DNA of 64,000 nucleotides from Methylobacterium radiodurans (GTDB lineage Bacteria; Pseudomonadota; Alphaproteobacteria; Rhizobiales; Beijerinckiaceae): NCBI RefSeq assembly GCF_003173735.1, contig NZ_CP029551.1, positions 62,001-126,000 of the forward strand, read 5' to 3'. Shown piece by piece: positions 1 to 8,983 of this stretch. The position numbers and the translations under genes were made by a program. Under the pieces are notes generated by a model. That model saw nothing but the letters and a program-made list of their open reading frames with translations, was not told the DNA's origin and searched no databases. Positions within the stretch are counted from its first letter, which is position 1; each line of letters begins with the position of its first letter.

Positions 1-17
1 GACCGCGGACGGCGGCT

Positions 18-40
18 ACCTTGCCTGAATTAACCAAGGT
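18..40. promoter_or_regulatory. possible operator dyad upstream of the NTF2-like gene
   Basis: ACCTTG at 18-23 and CAAGGT at 35-40 are exact inverted repeats separated by 11 AT-richer bases (CCTGAATTAAC). The dyad lies 52 bases before the first gene. Size and spacing suit a LysR- or TetR-type operator, and LysR regulators are encoded nearby, but no specific regulator can be assigned. The rest of bases 1-92 holds no gene. Confidence 0.25.
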
Positions 41-92
41 CCCGGCCGGCACCCTCCGGCCCGGCTGCATCCAGATGTGAAGGAGAACACCA

Positions 93-488
93 ATGCCCGA
101 CACCGAGACCTCAACCGCGGCGGAGCCAGACTACGACCGGCTCCTGCGTGCCAACCTGGATCGCGTCTTCAACGAGCGGGACGCCGGCAAGCGCGCCGCG
201 GCCCTGGACGAGCTCTTCGTGGACGAGCCCGTCATGTACGAGCCTAACGATGTCGTGCGGGGGCGCGCTGCCATCGCCGACGTCGCCGGCAAGTTGCTGG
301 AGCAGTTCGGGCCGACCTTCCGGTTCAGCCCGGCCGGCGTGGCCGTGGGGCACCACGGTCTTGGCACGCTGCGGTGGGAGGCCGGCCCCGATGGTGGGCC
401 GGTTGCCGTTACCGGGACAGACGTCGCTGAGATGGTCGGCGGAAGGATCGCGCGCCTTTGGGTACTGCTCAACCCGCCGTCGACCTGA
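93..488 (+). CDS. NTF2-like / SnoaL-fold protein
   Basis: A 131-residue soluble protein starting at ATG 93 behind a good ribosome site (GAAGGAG). The sequence has the layout of the nuclear transport factor 2 fold: an N-terminal helical stretch (RLLRANLDRVFNERDAGKR), then DVVRGRAAIADVAGKLLEQF, followed by alternating strands ending in VGGRIARLWVLLNP. Members of this fold are small ligand-binding proteins or isomerase-like enzymes and the substrate cannot be read from sequence. It is convergent with the pirin gene that ends at 550. A second NTF2-type protein is encoded at 6081, so the cluster may process related small molecules. No signal peptide or membrane segment is present. Confidence 0.75.
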   Translation: MPDTETSTAAEPDYDRLLRANLDRVFNERDAGKRAAALDELFVDEPVMYEPNDVVRGRAAIADVAGKLLEQFGPTFRFSPAGVAVGHHGLGTLRWEAGPDGGPVAVTGTDVAEMVGGRIARLWVLLNPPST

Positions 489-549
489 GGCGCCGGCCGC
501 GTCAAGGCCCTAGTTCGAGCGGGTTCGGGCAGGTCAGCGACTATGTCGC

Positions 550-1296
550 TCACCGAGCCACCACGTTCCCGCTGAACATACCGCCCCGGAACACCGGCGC
601 GGCCGGATCGGTCGCGAACAGCACGAGGTCGGCTTCGGATCGGGCCTCCGCGCTCCCGCCATCCTCCGTCAGGTAGGCCGTCTCGCCCGCCCGCAGCGCC
701 AAGCCGCAAACCGCGACTTCGCCGCCGAAGACGTGGAGCAGGCGAACCGCTCCGGTCGCCGGGAGCGGAGGCAGGGACAAGGCGGCTCCGGCCGGAACAC
801 GCGCGTCGGCGACCCATGCCTGTGCGCGAACCTCCAGCGGCGCGCCCTCAGGTGCCGCGAGGAGGCGCCAAGCGCCGCGGCTGACCGCCTCCCCGAATTC
901 GTGGAACTGCACCCGGGGTTCGAGATCCGCAGCGCGCGGCCGCAGGAAAATCTGCAATGCCTCGACCGGGTCCGGGTCGAGCATCCGCTCCTCGTGCTGG
1001 AAGGTGTGGCCGGCGTTCATCATCATGAGCCGCGTGGCCGTGATCTCCTCCGCGTTTCCGACCGTGTCCCGGTGCAGCATTCGGCCGGCCCGGACATAGG
1101 TCAGGATCTCGTCGTCGCGGTGCGGGTGCATCCCGATGACGTGCCCGGGCGCCACCGTGGCGCGGTCGATCCTCCCGATGGCCCCCAGACCGCTGTCGCC
1201 GCCGCCGAGGCTCAGCCCGGGACGGATGATCTCCACGGCGAAGCCGCGGGCCGGGTCGCCCATTCGGTCGCCGCGTCTAAGCTTCGTCGCATCCAT
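550..1296 (-). CDS. pirin family protein (cupin)
   Basis: About 248 residues from ATG 1296; in-frame ATGs at 1302 and 1305 are alternatives, but AAAGGA sits at the right distance from 1296. It carries the pirin N-domain signature of metal-binding cupins: GHVIGMHPHRDDEILTYV supplies HxH and the acidic ligand, followed by MMMNAGHTFQHEERM. Pirins bind Fe at these His/Glu residues; some are quercetinase-like dioxygenases and others act as redox-sensing cofactors. The C-terminal cupin half ends in VFRGGMFSGNVVAR. The gene is divergent from the LysR regulator at 1406, the classic arrangement for a LysR gene controlling its neighbour. The ORF continues upstream of 1296, but that stretch is antisense to the LysR gene. 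Confidence 0.85.
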   Translation of the reverse strand: MDATKLRRGDRMGDPARGFAVEIIRPGLSLGGGDSGLGAIGRIDRATVAPGHVIGMHPHRDDEILTYVRAGRMLHRDTVGNAEEITATRLMMMNAGHTFQHEERMLDPDPVEALQIFLRPRAADLEPRVQFHEFGEAVSRGAWRLLAAPEGAPLEVRAQAWVADARVPAGAALSLPPLPATGAVRLLHVFGGEVAVCGLALRAGETAYLTEDGGSAEARSEADLVLFATDPAAPVFRGGMFSGNVVAR

Positions 1297-1405
1297 GGCC
1301 ATCATCCTTTGTCGGTGGGCACCTTCGCCACGGAACGTAGCGTCGTCGCGACCGGGACGGTATCGTCCGATCTGGGCAAGCTCCGTCCCGGGAAACGGAA
1401 CGCGC
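1297..1405. promoter_or_regulatory. divergent promoter region, pirin / LysR regulator
   Basis: A 109-base spacer between the divergent starts of the pirin and LysR genes. LysR-type proteins usually bind such spacers and control both directions. I see no unambiguous -35/-10 pair. The assignment rests on gene arrangement. Confidence 0.4.
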
Positions 1406-2272
1406 ATGGACATCAACGACCTGAAGACCTTCGTGGAGGTCGCCGACGCGGGCGGGGTCTCGGCCGCCTCCCGCCGCCTCAACATGGCGAAGTCCATCGT
1501 CAGCCGGCGGCTGCTGCGGCTGGAGGCCGAGCTCGGTACCCAGCTCCTCGCCCGCACCACCCGGGGCGCAGCCCTGACCGAGATGGGCACGACGTTCCGC
1601 GAGTACGCCGCACGGATCTGCGCGGAGGTGGACGCCGCCCTGGAGGCGGTCTCTCCCAGCGGCGCGCTCCGCGGCCTCCTGCGGGTCGCCGTGCCCTCCA
1701 CGTTCGGCCCGACGCACTTCGCGCCGGCCATCGCGGAGCTCACCCGCCGCCATCCTGAACTGCAAATCAACTGCCGCTACAGCGACCGCTACGTCGACCT
1801 CGTCACGGAAGGCTTCGACTGCGGCATCCGGGTCGGCTACCTGGCGGATTCGAACCTCGTCGCACGCCGCATTGGGTCCTTTTCGGTTCGGCTATTCGCA
1901 AGCCCCGACTACGTCGCCGCGCACGGCGCGCCCGAGACGCCGGAGGATGTGCCCGGACACCCGGCCGTGATGATCGGCACGGAGACGTGGACGTTCAGCG
2001 CCGGTGGCAAGTCGTTCCCGGTCCGTCCGACGGGCCGCTTCCGGGCCGACAGCGCGGTGGCCATCGCGGAGGCCACGGCCGCGGGCGCGGGCGTCGCTGC
2101 GCTGCCCGACGTCATCGCGGAGCCCTACGTGGCGGCCGGCACCCTGGTGCCGGTCATGCCGGGATACGCCCTGCCCGCCATCGGCATGTTCGTCGTGCGC
2201 CCGCCCGGGCAGCACCCGTCGCGCAAGGTGCAGGCCCTGACGGACCTGCTGATCGAACGCTTCAGTCGTTAG
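1406..2272 (+). CDS. LysR family transcriptional regulator
   Basis: A 288-residue protein starting MDINDLKTFVEVADAGG at ATG 1406. Residues 1-60 form the LysR winged helix-turn-helix (AASRRLNMAKSIVSRRLLRLEAELG, then LLARTTRGAALTEMG). The substrate-binding domain covers about 90-288, with FDCGIRVGYLADSNLVARRI and the AGAGVAALPDVIAEPY segment typical of the aryl/quinone-responsive subgroup. It probably regulates the divergent pirin gene and perhaps the isochorismatase-like gene downstream. The ORF extends to 1136, but that part is antisense to the pirin gene and has no regulator-like sequence, so ATG 1406 is preferred. A terminator-like hairpin follows at 2324. Confidence 0.92.
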   Translation: MDINDLKTFVEVADAGGVSAASRRLNMAKSIVSRRLLRLEAELGTQLLARTTRGAALTEMGTTFREYAARICAEVDAALEAVSPSGALRGLLRVAVPSTFGPTHFAPAIAELTRRHPELQINCRYSDRYVDLVTEGFDCGIRVGYLADSNLVARRIGSFSVRLFASPDYVAAHGAPETPEDVPGHPAVMIGTETWTFSAGGKSFPVRPTGRFRADSAVAIAEATAAGAGVAALPDVIAEPYVAAGTLVPVMPGYALPAIGMFVVRPPGQHPSRKVQALTDLLIERFSR

Positions 2273-2323
2273 GCCGCTTCGCCGTTGCCGAGGGATGCAG
2301 CCCTAAGGGGATAGCCATCCTGC

Positions 2324-2348
2324 CTGCGTCCCGCATCCAGGGACGCAG
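2324..2348 (+). terminator. hairpin after LysR gene
   Basis: CTGCGTCCC (2324-2332) pairs perfectly with GGGACGCAG (2340-2348) around the loop GCATCCA. It lies 52 bases after the LysR stop codon. The downstream TGTGCTTGC is only weakly T-rich, so intrinsic termination is likely but not certain. Confidence 0.5.
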
Positions 2349-2447
2349 TGTGCTTGCAATGGCGGCTAGTGGAGCCGGATACGGGACGGCATCTTCGTGG
2401 TGTCAGGCGGCTCCGGAGCGGACCCGCCCCACCCGAAGGAGAATGTC

Positions 2448-3071
2448 ATGTCCTACGAGAGATTGACCGCCGAGAACGCCGCCGTCCTGTTCGTCGACCA
2501 CCAAACCGGGCTCGCCAACGGCGTGCAGACCCAGTCGCCCGCGGACTTCCTGAACAACGTCAAGGCGCTTGTCACCATCGCGCAGGTCTACGACCTGCCG
2601 GCCGTGATCACGACCAGTGCCTCGGACGGCCCGAACGGACCGATCATGCCGGTCGTGGCCCACGGCCTGCCGAACGCCGCCGTGGTACACCGGCCGGGCG
2701 AGATCAACGCCTTCGACAACGCCGACTTCGCCGCTGCCGTGAAGGCCACCGGCCGCAAGAAGCTCCTGATCGCAGGGATCTCGACGGACGTGTGCGTCGC
2801 CTTCGCGGCCCTGTCGGCGAAGGAGGCGGGCTACGACGTCTACGCGGTCGTCGACGCCTCCGGCACCTGGAGCAAGCTCGTCGAGGACGCGGCCATCACC
2901 CGCATGGTCCAGGCCGGCATCGTGCCGATCAACTGGGTCGCGGTCGGCGCCGAGCTTCTGGCGCATTGGCAGTCCGCCACCGGCGAGGCGCACGCCAAGC
3001 TGATGGGCGACCACCTGCCCTTCGCCGGCAACAACTACGCCGGGTTCCTGGCCGCCAAGGGGCAGGCGTAA
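2448..3071 (+). CDS. isochorismatase-like cysteine hydrolase
   Basis: A 207-residue protein from ATG 2448 behind GAAGGAGAATGTC. It has the isochorismatase-fold catalytic elements: the N-terminal Asp in AVLFVDHQTG (about residue 20) and the nucleophile Cys in GISTDVCVAFAALSAKEAGY (about 115), with the usual DASGTWS segment after it. The family hydrolyses amides, nicotinamide or isochorismate-type ethers. YcaC-like members of about 210 residues fit this length best, but their substrate is unknown. Its own promoter is probable because a hairpin separates it from the upstream LysR gene, which may regulate it. It is cytosolic. Confidence 0.87.
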   Translation: MSYERLTAENAAVLFVDHQTGLANGVQTQSPADFLNNVKALVTIAQVYDLPAVITTSASDGPNGPIMPVVAHGLPNAAVVHRPGEINAFDNADFAAAVKATGRKKLLIAGISTDVCVAFAALSAKEAGYDVYAVVDASGTWSKLVEDAAITRMVQAGIVPINWVAVGAELLAHWQSATGEAHAKLMGDHLPFAGNNYAGFLAAKGQA

Positions 3072-3250
3072 CGGCTTGGAGGGGGCCGGACACCGACCGC
3101 ACGGCGACGACCGGCTCCCCTCGCGTTGGATTGTTCCGCTCGCGACAACAATGAACTGCCAAGGGCAAGCATTCTCGCCGCGCGCCCACCGGGGCACCTT
3201 GTCCCTGCGGTTCGGGGCTTTGCCCGGTCCGAAAGCAAGGGAACGCGGTC

Positions 3251-3868
3251 ATGAAGCTCTACCACCACCCCCTCTCGGGCCACGCGCACCGGGCCCGCCT
3301 GTTCCTCTCGTTGCTCGGCGTGCCCCACGAGGCTGTCGAGGTCGACCTGAAGGCTAGCGCCCACAAGCGGCCCGAGTTCCTCGCCCTAAATCCGTTTGGG
3401 CAGGTGCCGGTGCTCGACGACGACGGGACGGTCATCTCGGACTCGAACGCCATCCTCGTCTACGTGGCGCGCAAGCTCGGGCGCACGGACTGGCTGCCGG
3501 AGGACGCTGAGGGCGAGGCCGCCGTGCAGCGCTGGCTGTCGGTGGCGGCCGGCGAGCTCGCCTACGGCCCGGCGGCCGCGCGTCTCGTCACCGTGTTCGG
3601 CGCCAAGTTCAACCCGGAGGAGGTGATCGGCCGGGCGCACACGCTGCTCGGTCGCCTGGAGGCCCATCTCACCGGGCGTGATTGGCTGGTCGGCGAGCGC
3701 CCCACCATCGCGGACGTCGCGCTCTACAGCTACCTGGCGCGCGCGCCCGAGGGCAACGTCGACCTCTCCGGCTATCCCATCGTCAACGGGTACCTGCGCC
3801 GGATCGAGGCCCTGCCGGGCTTCCTCCCTTTCGTCCAGACCCCGGCAGGCCTCACCGCCGCCGCGTGA
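3251..3868 (+). CDS. glutathione S-transferase family protein
   Basis: A 205-residue GST starting [19 protein letters not shown]. The thioredoxin-like domain (1-80) has the cis-Pro loop [11 protein letters not shown] and the glutathione gamma-Glu site [14 protein letters not shown]. The helical domain (90-205) contains the N-capping motif [19 protein letters not shown]. The family conjugates glutathione to electrophiles or reduces disulfides and peroxides. It lies between the isochorismatase-like gene and the oxidoreductase at 3928, all on the same strand, which suggests a detoxification unit. A strong hairpin follows directly after the stop. Confidence 0.9.
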   Translation: MKLYHHPLSGHAHRARLFLSLLGVPHEAVEVDLKASAHKRPEFLALNPFGQVPVLDDDGTVISDSNAILVYVARKLGRTDWLPEDAEGEAAVQRWLSVAAGELAYGPAAARLVTVFGAKFNPEEVIGRAHTLLGRLEAHLTGRDWLVGERPTIADVALYSYLARAPEGNVDLSGYPIVNGYLRRIEALPGFLPFVQTPAGLTAAA

Positions 3869-3875
3869 CCTCGCG

Positions 3876-3907
3876 GGTCGGGGCGCACCTCTGGGTGCGC
3901 CCCGACC
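3876..3907 (+). promoter_or_regulatory. 14-bp perfect intercistronic hairpin
   Basis: GGTCGGGGCGCACC (3876-3889) pairs without mismatch with GGTGCGCCCCGACC (3894-3907) over the loop TCTG. It starts 7 bases after the GST stop and ends 20 bases before the ATG at 3928. There is no T-run, so it may be a weak terminator, an mRNA-stabilising end or a partial attenuator. Confidence 0.55.
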
Positions 3908-3927
3908 GGAATGGATGGGAGAGCAAC

Positions 3928-5991
3928 ATGAGCGACGGTACGACGATGACGAAGTCCTCGCCCTGGCATCCGGGCGAGAGGGCCATCCAGCAGCAGGTCG
4001 GCGTGGCCGAGCGGATGGAGGAGGTAGGCCGGCGCGTGGTGCGGGACTTCATGCCCGACCAGCACCGCGCCTTCTACGAGCAGATCCCCTTCATCGTGGC
4101 CGGCACCGTCGACCCGCAGGGCGACGCCTGGGCGACCCTGATCGCGGGTGCCCCCGGCTTCATCGGCTCCCCCGACCCGACGACCCTCGACATCGCGGTG
4201 CGGCCGGATCCGAGCGACCCGGCAAGCCAGGGCCTGCGCGACGGCGACGCCATCGGGCTCCTCGGGATCGAGTTGCACACGCGCCGACGCAACCGCGTCA
4301 ACGGCCTGATCCGTTCGATGGCGGACGGCGTCATAGGCTTCGCCGTCGACCAGAGTTTCGGCAACTGCCCGCAGTACATCCAGCTGCGCGACGTCGCCTT
4401 CGTCCGCGACCCGAGTGAGCCTTTCGCGGGCACCGTCGAGGAGAGCACCGCGCTCGACGCGGAAGCGCGCGCCACGATAGAGACCGCCGACACCTTCTTC
4501 GTCGCCTCCTACGCCGAGCGCGACGGCCGACGCCAGGTCGACGTCTCACACCGCGGCGGCAAGGCCGGCTTCGTCCGGGTCGCCGAGGACGGCGCGCTCA
4601 CGGTCCCCGACTTCGCAGGCAACCTCTTCTTCGCGACACTGGGCAACATCCTCCTGAACGGCAAGGCCGGCCTCGTCTTCGCCGACTTTGAAACCGGCGA
4701 CCTGCTGCAGATGACCGGCGACGCCGAGGTCGTCCTGTCCTCGCCGGAGATCGCGGCCTTCCAGGGCGCCGAGCGGCTCTGGACGTTCCGGCCCCGCCGG
4801 GTCGTGCGACGGCGGGGCGCGCTGCCCCTGCGCTGGACCTTCCGGGCGGACGGCTGGTCGCCGAATTCCCTGATGACCGGCGACTGGCGCGAGGCCGCCG
4901 ACCGGCTCCGGGCCGCAGACCTCGCGACGCAGTGGCGCCCGTTCACGGTCACGAAGATCGTCGACGAGAGCCGCGCGATCCGCTCCTTCCACCTCCAGCC
5001 TGCGGACGGGTCCGGGCTGATCCCGCACCAGGCGGGGCAGCACCTGCCCATCCGCGTGCAGCTCCCCGGCGCGGACAAGCCGGTCATCCGCACCTACACG
5101 CTCTCGGTCGCGCCCTCGGATGCCGTCTACCGGATCAGCGTCAAGCGCGACGGCGCGGTGTCCCGGCACCTCCACGACACGCTGAGGTTCGGCGACGTGG
5201 TCGAGGCGCGCGCGCCGGCCGGCGGCTTCACCATCGACGCCCGGGCCAAGCGGCCCGCCGTGCTGCTCGCCGGCGGCATCGGCATCACCCCGCTCCTCGC
5301 GATGCTGCGCCACGTCGTCTACGAGGGCCTGCGCACCCGCGGCATCCGGCCGACCACCCTGATCCAGGCGGCCCGCTCCAAGGACGAGCGTCCCTTCGAT
5401 AGGGAGGTGGCGGAGCTCGCCGCCGCGGCCCAGAGCGCGGTGAAGGTCGTGCGGGTGCTGAGCGCGCCCGGGGATGCCGTGGAAGGCGTCGACTATGACG
5501 TCGCCGGCCGGATCGACATGGCGCTGCTCGCCCGCGTGCTGCCGTTCGGCGACTACGACTTCTACCTCTGCGGCCCGACCGCCTTCACGCAGGCGCTCTA
5601 CGACGGGCTGCGGGGTCTTAACATCGCCGACAACCGCATCCACGCCGAGACCTTCGGCCCCTCGTCGCTGGTCAGGAGCGTTCCGGCGGACGCCGAGGCG
5701 ACCAAGCTGCCGCCCACATCGACGGAGCCGGTCCCGGTCGCCTTCCTGAATTCGTCGAAGGAGGTACGCTGGACACCGGGTTCGGGGTCGCTGCTGGAAC
5801 TTGCCGAGGCCCGCGGCCTCAGCCCGGAGTTCAGCTGCCGGACCGGGACCTGCGGCACCTGCAAAACCAAGCTCCTGAAAGGTGCCGTCACCTACGCAAA
5901 GGCGCCCACCGCGCCCCACGCCGACGACGAGGTGCTGATCTGCTCGGCCACCCCGGCCGCGGGTAGCGGGCCCGTCCATCTCGCCCTCTGA
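3928..5991 (+). CDS. PNPOx-like / ferredoxin-reductase / 2Fe-2S fusion oxidoreductase
   Basis: A 687-residue three-part enzyme from ATG 3928. The N-terminal third is a split-barrel flavin-binding (pyridoxamine phosphate oxidase-like) region with [20 protein letters not shown] and [11 protein letters not shown]. About residues 325-580 form an FNR-type FAD/NAD(P)H reductase: [10 protein letters not shown] for [18 protein letters not shown] for the nucleotide, and [18 protein letters not shown]. The last 90 residues are a plant-type ferredoxin with [18 protein letters not shown] and a fourth Cys in LICSATPA. Electrons can run from NAD(P)H through FAD to the cluster and the N-terminal flavin or heme-free site. 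The substrate is unknown. The longer ORF start at 3682 overlaps the GST gene and is rejected. Confidence 0.87.
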   Translation: MSDGTTMTKSSPWHPGERAIQQQVGVAERMEEVGRRVVRDFMPDQHRAFYEQIPFIVAGTVDPQGDAWATLIAGAPGFIGSPDPTTLDIAVRPDPSDPASQGLRDGDAIGLLGIELHTRRRNRVNGLIRSMADGVIGFAVDQSFGNCPQYIQLRDVAFVRDPSEPFAGTVEESTALDAEARATIETADTFFVASYAERDGRRQVDVSHRGGKAGFVRVAEDGALTVPDFAGNLFFATLGNILLNGKAGLVFADFETGDLLQMTGDAEVVLSSPEIAAFQGAERLWTFRPRRVVRRRGALPLRWTFRADGWSPNSLMTGDWREAADRLRAADLATQWRPFTVTKIVDESRAIRSFHLQPADGSGLIPHQAGQHLPIRVQLPGADKPVIRTYTLSVAPSDAVYRISVKRDGAVSRHLHDTLRFGDVVEARAPAGGFTIDARAKRPAVLLAGGIGITPLLAMLRHVVYEGLRTRGIRPTTLIQAARSKDERPFDREVAELAAAAQSAVKVVRVLSAPGDAVEGVDYDVAGRIDMALLARVLPFGDYDFYLCGPTAFTQALYDGLRGLNIADNRIHAETFGPSSLVRSVPADAEATKLPPTSTEPVPVAFLNSSKEVRWTPGSGSLLELAEARGLSPEFSCRTGTCGTCKTKLLKGAVTYAKAPTAPHADDEVLICSATPAAGSGPVHLAL

Positions 5992-6080
5992 CCGGCGGCG
6001 ATGGCGCAGGGGCCCCTCCCGCCGACCCGCCGACCGCCCTCTCGACACGCATCCACCCCGAGAACCCCGAGGAGAAATCG

Positions 6081-6545
6081 ATGTCCCGTCCCCCGCTGCC
6101 GCCTTTCACCGAAGAGAGCGCCATCGAGAAGGTCCGCCTCGCCGAGGACGGCTGGAACAGCCGCGATCCGGCCAAGGTCGCCCTGGCCTACACGACCGAC
6201 ACGCGTTGGCGGAACCGGGCCGAGTTCGTCACCAGCCGCGACGAGGCCCAGGCCTTCCTCACCCGCAAGTGGAACCGCGAGCTGGACTACCGCCTGATCA
6301 AGGAGCTCTGGGCCTTCACCGGCAACCGCATCGCGGTTCGCTACGCCTACGAGTACCGCGACGACAGCGGCCAATGGTTCCGGGCCTACGGCAACGAGAA
6401 CTGGGAGTTCGCCGAGGACGGGTTGATGCGGGCGCGCCACGCCAGCATCAACGAGCACCCGATCCGGGAGGAGGACCGTAAGTTCCGCTGGCCGCTCGGA
6501 CGCCGTCCCGACAACCACCCGGGTCTCAGCCAGTTCGGCTTCTGA
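6081..6545 (+). CDS. DUF1348 NTF2-like protein
   Basis: A 154-residue protein from ATG 6081 behind GAGGAGAAATCG. It has the characteristic DUF1348 text: [60 protein letters not shown], and a C-terminal [15 protein letters not shown] stretch (here [18 protein letters not shown]). The family is a conserved NTF2 fold with no established reaction. It is probably co-transcribed with the oxidoreductase 89 bases upstream and the small gene 29 bases downstream. Confidence 0.88.
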   Translation: MSRPPLPPFTEESAIEKVRLAEDGWNSRDPAKVALAYTTDTRWRNRAEFVTSRDEAQAFLTRKWNRELDYRLIKELWAFTGNRIAVRYAYEYRDDSGQWFRAYGNENWEFAEDGLMRARHASINEHPIREEDRKFRWPLGRRPDNHPGLSQFGF

Positions 6546-6574
6546 AGCGCCTCTCCAAGACTAGGAGCCCGACC

Positions 6575-6904
6575 ATGTCGTCCTTCACCCTGGATGGGCG
6601 GGCACGCCTGTCCATCGCGCTCGCCTTGGTCGACGGGAACCGTGACGTGCCCGTCTCCGCGGACCGGGAAGCCGAGGCCCGCAGGCTGGGGCTGTGCGGC
6701 GCCGAGATCGACGCCGCTCGGCAGGGGCGCAGCTTCGACGCGCGGACGTCGCGCGCCCTGGCGCTAGCCCTCGCGGCCGCCGCGCATGACGGCGACCGTC
6801 TCGCCGACGAGCGCGAGCGTGCCGCCAGGTCGGGCATATCTGCGGAGGTCTGCCGCGAGATCGAGCGCCTCGCCGAGAGCTTCGCCGCATTGCCCGCCGG
6901 CTAG
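6575..6904 (+). CDS. small protein, possibly AhpD/carboxymuconolactone-decarboxylase-like
   Basis: A 109-residue alanine-rich protein with a clear ribosome site (TAGGAG) before ATG 6575. The pattern ARLSIALALVDGN, then RRLGLCGAEIDAARQG, resembles the helical repeat of the AhpD/CMD fold, in which a helix pair is followed by LGLSDEEI-type text. The CxxC redox pair of AhpD is absent (one Cys only), so peroxidase activity is not expected. It could be a degenerate or structural member. It lies between the DUF1348 gene and a LysR gene on the same strand. Confidence 0.6.
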   Translation: MSSFTLDGRARLSIALALVDGNRDVPVSADREAEARRLGLCGAEIDAARQGRSFDARTSRALALALAAAAHDGDRLADERERAARSGISAEVCREIERLAESFAALPAG

Positions 6905-7023
6905 GGGCGCGGGCGTCGCGCGCGGTTTACCATCCGGTCACGGCACCGCGGCGCGCTGACGCGAACGTCTGTATTCGTCACGGCCACGATGGTCGGGCCG
7001 CCCGGGACGGGGGGAGCAGGGAC

Positions 7024-7914
7024 ATGGACCGCTGGCAGGCCATGCGCATCTTCGCCAAGGTCGCGGAGACCGCGAGCTTCGCCGAGACGGCGCGCCTGAT
7101 GCACATGAGCCCGCCGGCCGTGACACGGGCCGTCGCCGCGCTTGAGGAGACCATCGGCGCCCGCCTGTTCGTGCGCACCACGCGCTCGGTGAAGCTCACC
7201 GAGGCCGGAGGGCGCTACTACGAGGATTGCCGGCGCATCCTGGCCGACATCGTTGAGGCCGAGGCCGCCGCGGCAGGCTCCTACACGACGCCGTCCGGTA
7301 CGCTCGCCGTGACCGGATCGGTCCTGTTCGGCCACATGCACGTGCTGCCCATCGTGACCGACTACCTCGACGCCTACCCGACCATGTCCGCGCGGACGCT
7401 GTTCGTCGACCGGCCGGTCAACATCGTCGAGGAGGGCATCGACGTCGCCGTCCGCATCGGCCACCTGCCCGATTCCGGCTTCACGGCCGCCAGGGTCGGC
7501 TCGGTGCGCCGCGTCGTCTGCGGCGCGCCGGCCTATTTCGAGCGGCACGGCGTCCCGCAGACACCGCAGGACCTGAGGGACCATCGCCTCGCGATGTCGA
7601 CGGGCGCCTGGGCGTCGACGGAGTGGCGCTTCGGGCAGGACCAGCGCGTGACGGTCCATCCCGCCCTTGTGAGCAACACCAATGAGGCCGGCATCGCCGC
7701 GGCCATGGCGGGCTGGGGCCTCACGCGGGTGCTTCACTACCAGATCGGCTCCGCCTTGCTGGAAGGGAAGCTGCAGGTCGTGCTCGCCGATTACGAGGAG
7801 TCGCCGCTGCCCATCCACGTGCTGTACCCCGAGGGGCGCCAAGCGCCGGCGAAGGTCAGGACCTTCGTCGATATGGCGGTTGCGGCGCTCCGCGGAAACC
7901 GCCTCCTCAACTGA
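7024..7914 (+). CDS. LysR family transcriptional regulator
   Basis: A 296-residue protein from ATG 7024 behind GGGGGAGCAGG. The winged HTH is in residues 1-62 (MDRWQAMRIFAKVAETASF; SPPAVTRAVAALEETIGARL; RTTRSVKLTEAG). The effector domain includes DVAVRIGHLPDSGFTAARVG and AGIAAAMAGWGLTRVLHYQI, the CrgA/aldehyde-type LysR subgroup. It is convergent with the SDR gene at 7956. It could regulate the upstream 2448-6904 genes or the SDR. The target cannot be fixed from sequence. Confidence 0.92.
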   Translation: MDRWQAMRIFAKVAETASFAETARLMHMSPPAVTRAVAALEETIGARLFVRTTRSVKLTEAGGRYYEDCRRILADIVEAEAAAAGSYTTPSGTLAVTGSVLFGHMHVLPIVTDYLDAYPTMSARTLFVDRPVNIVEEGIDVAVRIGHLPDSGFTAARVGSVRRVVCGAPAYFERHGVPQTPQDLRDHRLAMSTGAWASTEWRFGQDQRVTVHPALVSNTNEAGIAAAMAGWGLTRVLHYQIGSALLEGKLQVVLADYEESPLPIHVLYPEGRQAPAKVRTFVDMAVAALRGNRLLN

Positions 7915-7955
7915 AGCTCCGCGCCGAAGCCTCAGATGATCCCCGCCCGATGGGG

Positions 7956-8789
7956 TTATCGGTCGCCGAAGTCGGTCGATAGGCTGAGGTCGCGCCAAGC
8001 GCGCAGCTCGGCCAGCCGGGCCTCGTCGCCTGCCTCAGCTCGCGCGTAGGCGTCGCTACCCAGAACCAAGCGCAACGGCGGAGTTTTCGCCGAGACGACC
8101 GCCATCATCGCCCGGGCGGCGCGCTCCGGGTCCCCGGGCTGCTTGCCGTCGTAGGACCGCTGCATGGCGGCGACCTTGCCGACCGTCTCGGCGTAGGCCG
8201 GGTTGCCCTCAGCGACCCGCGTCGACGAGCCCGCGAAGTCGGTGCGGAAGCCGCCGGGCTCCACGATGGTAACGTGCACGCCGAAGGGCTTCATCTCGAT
8301 AGCCAGGACCTCGGAGAACCCCTCCACGCCGAACTTCGCGGCCGAGTACGGGCCGCGACCAGTTGCGCCGGTTCGCCCACCGATGGAGGAAACCTGCAGG
8401 AAATGCCCGCGGCGTTGCCTCCGGAGTAGCGGGATGGCCGCCTTGGTCACGTGGACGACCCCGAACAGGTTCGCCTCGACCTGCGCCCGGAACGAGGCGA
8501 GGTCGGTGTCCTCGATGGGCGCGAGGTCGCCGTAGCCGGCATTGTTGACGACCACGTCGATCCGACCGAACCGCTCCGCCGCGGCTTCGACCGTCCGGCG
8601 CGCCGCCGCGTCGTCAGTGACGTCGAGGGGCAGCGCCAGCACGCGCTCGCCGCCGGCCTCGACGAGGTCTGCGAGCGCGACAGGGTCGCGCGCCGTCGCG
8701 CAGAGCCGCTCCCCCGCCGCGACGACGGCCAGGGCCAAGGCCCGGCCGAGCCCCCGAGACGAGCCCGTGACGAACCACGTCCTATCCAT
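7956..8789 (-). CDS. short-chain dehydrogenase/reductase
   Basis: About 277 residues from ATG 8789 (MDRTWFVTGSSRGLGRALAL). It is a classical SDR with TGSSRGLG for cofactor binding, NNAGYG, catalytic Ser in LQVSSIGGRTG, and YSAAK (Tyr/Lys) followed by FGVEGFSE. The family oxidises or reduces alcohol and keto groups with NAD(P). The C-terminal part (ARAMMAVVSAKTPPLRLVLGSDAY) is the usual substrate lobe of the oxidoreductase group often annotated as retinol-dehydrogenase-like. It is divergent from the TehA-like gene across 194 bases. An upstream in-frame extension to 8882 has no SDR homology. Confidence 0.92.
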   Translation of the reverse strand: MDRTWFVTGSSRGLGRALALAVVAAGERLCATARDPVALADLVEAGGERVLALPLDVTDDAAARRTVEAAAERFGRIDVVVNNAGYGDLAPIEDTDLASFRAQVEANLFGVVHVTKAAIPLLRRQRRGHFLQVSSIGGRTGATGRGPYSAAKFGVEGFSEVLAIEMKPFGVHVTIVEPGGFRTDFAGSSTRVAEGNPAYAETVGKVAAMQRSYDGKQPGDPERAARAMMAVVSAKTPPLRLVLGSDAYARAEAGDEARLAELRAWRDLSLSTDFGDR

Positions 8790-8983
8790 CTTCACCACCG
8801 CTTCTTCATGCTTCGACAAGGCCGAGATCGGTGGCCGAGCGCTCGTCCTCAAGCATCGCGTCGCGAACCTCTCCATTACCAAGAGAGGAATAAAGGCTGG
8901 GACCGCCGTCCATTATCATCCTGATCGAGAAGTGGTGAGCGCAGCGCCCGCCTAACGACATCCCGGCTTCGCAGGACGTAATC

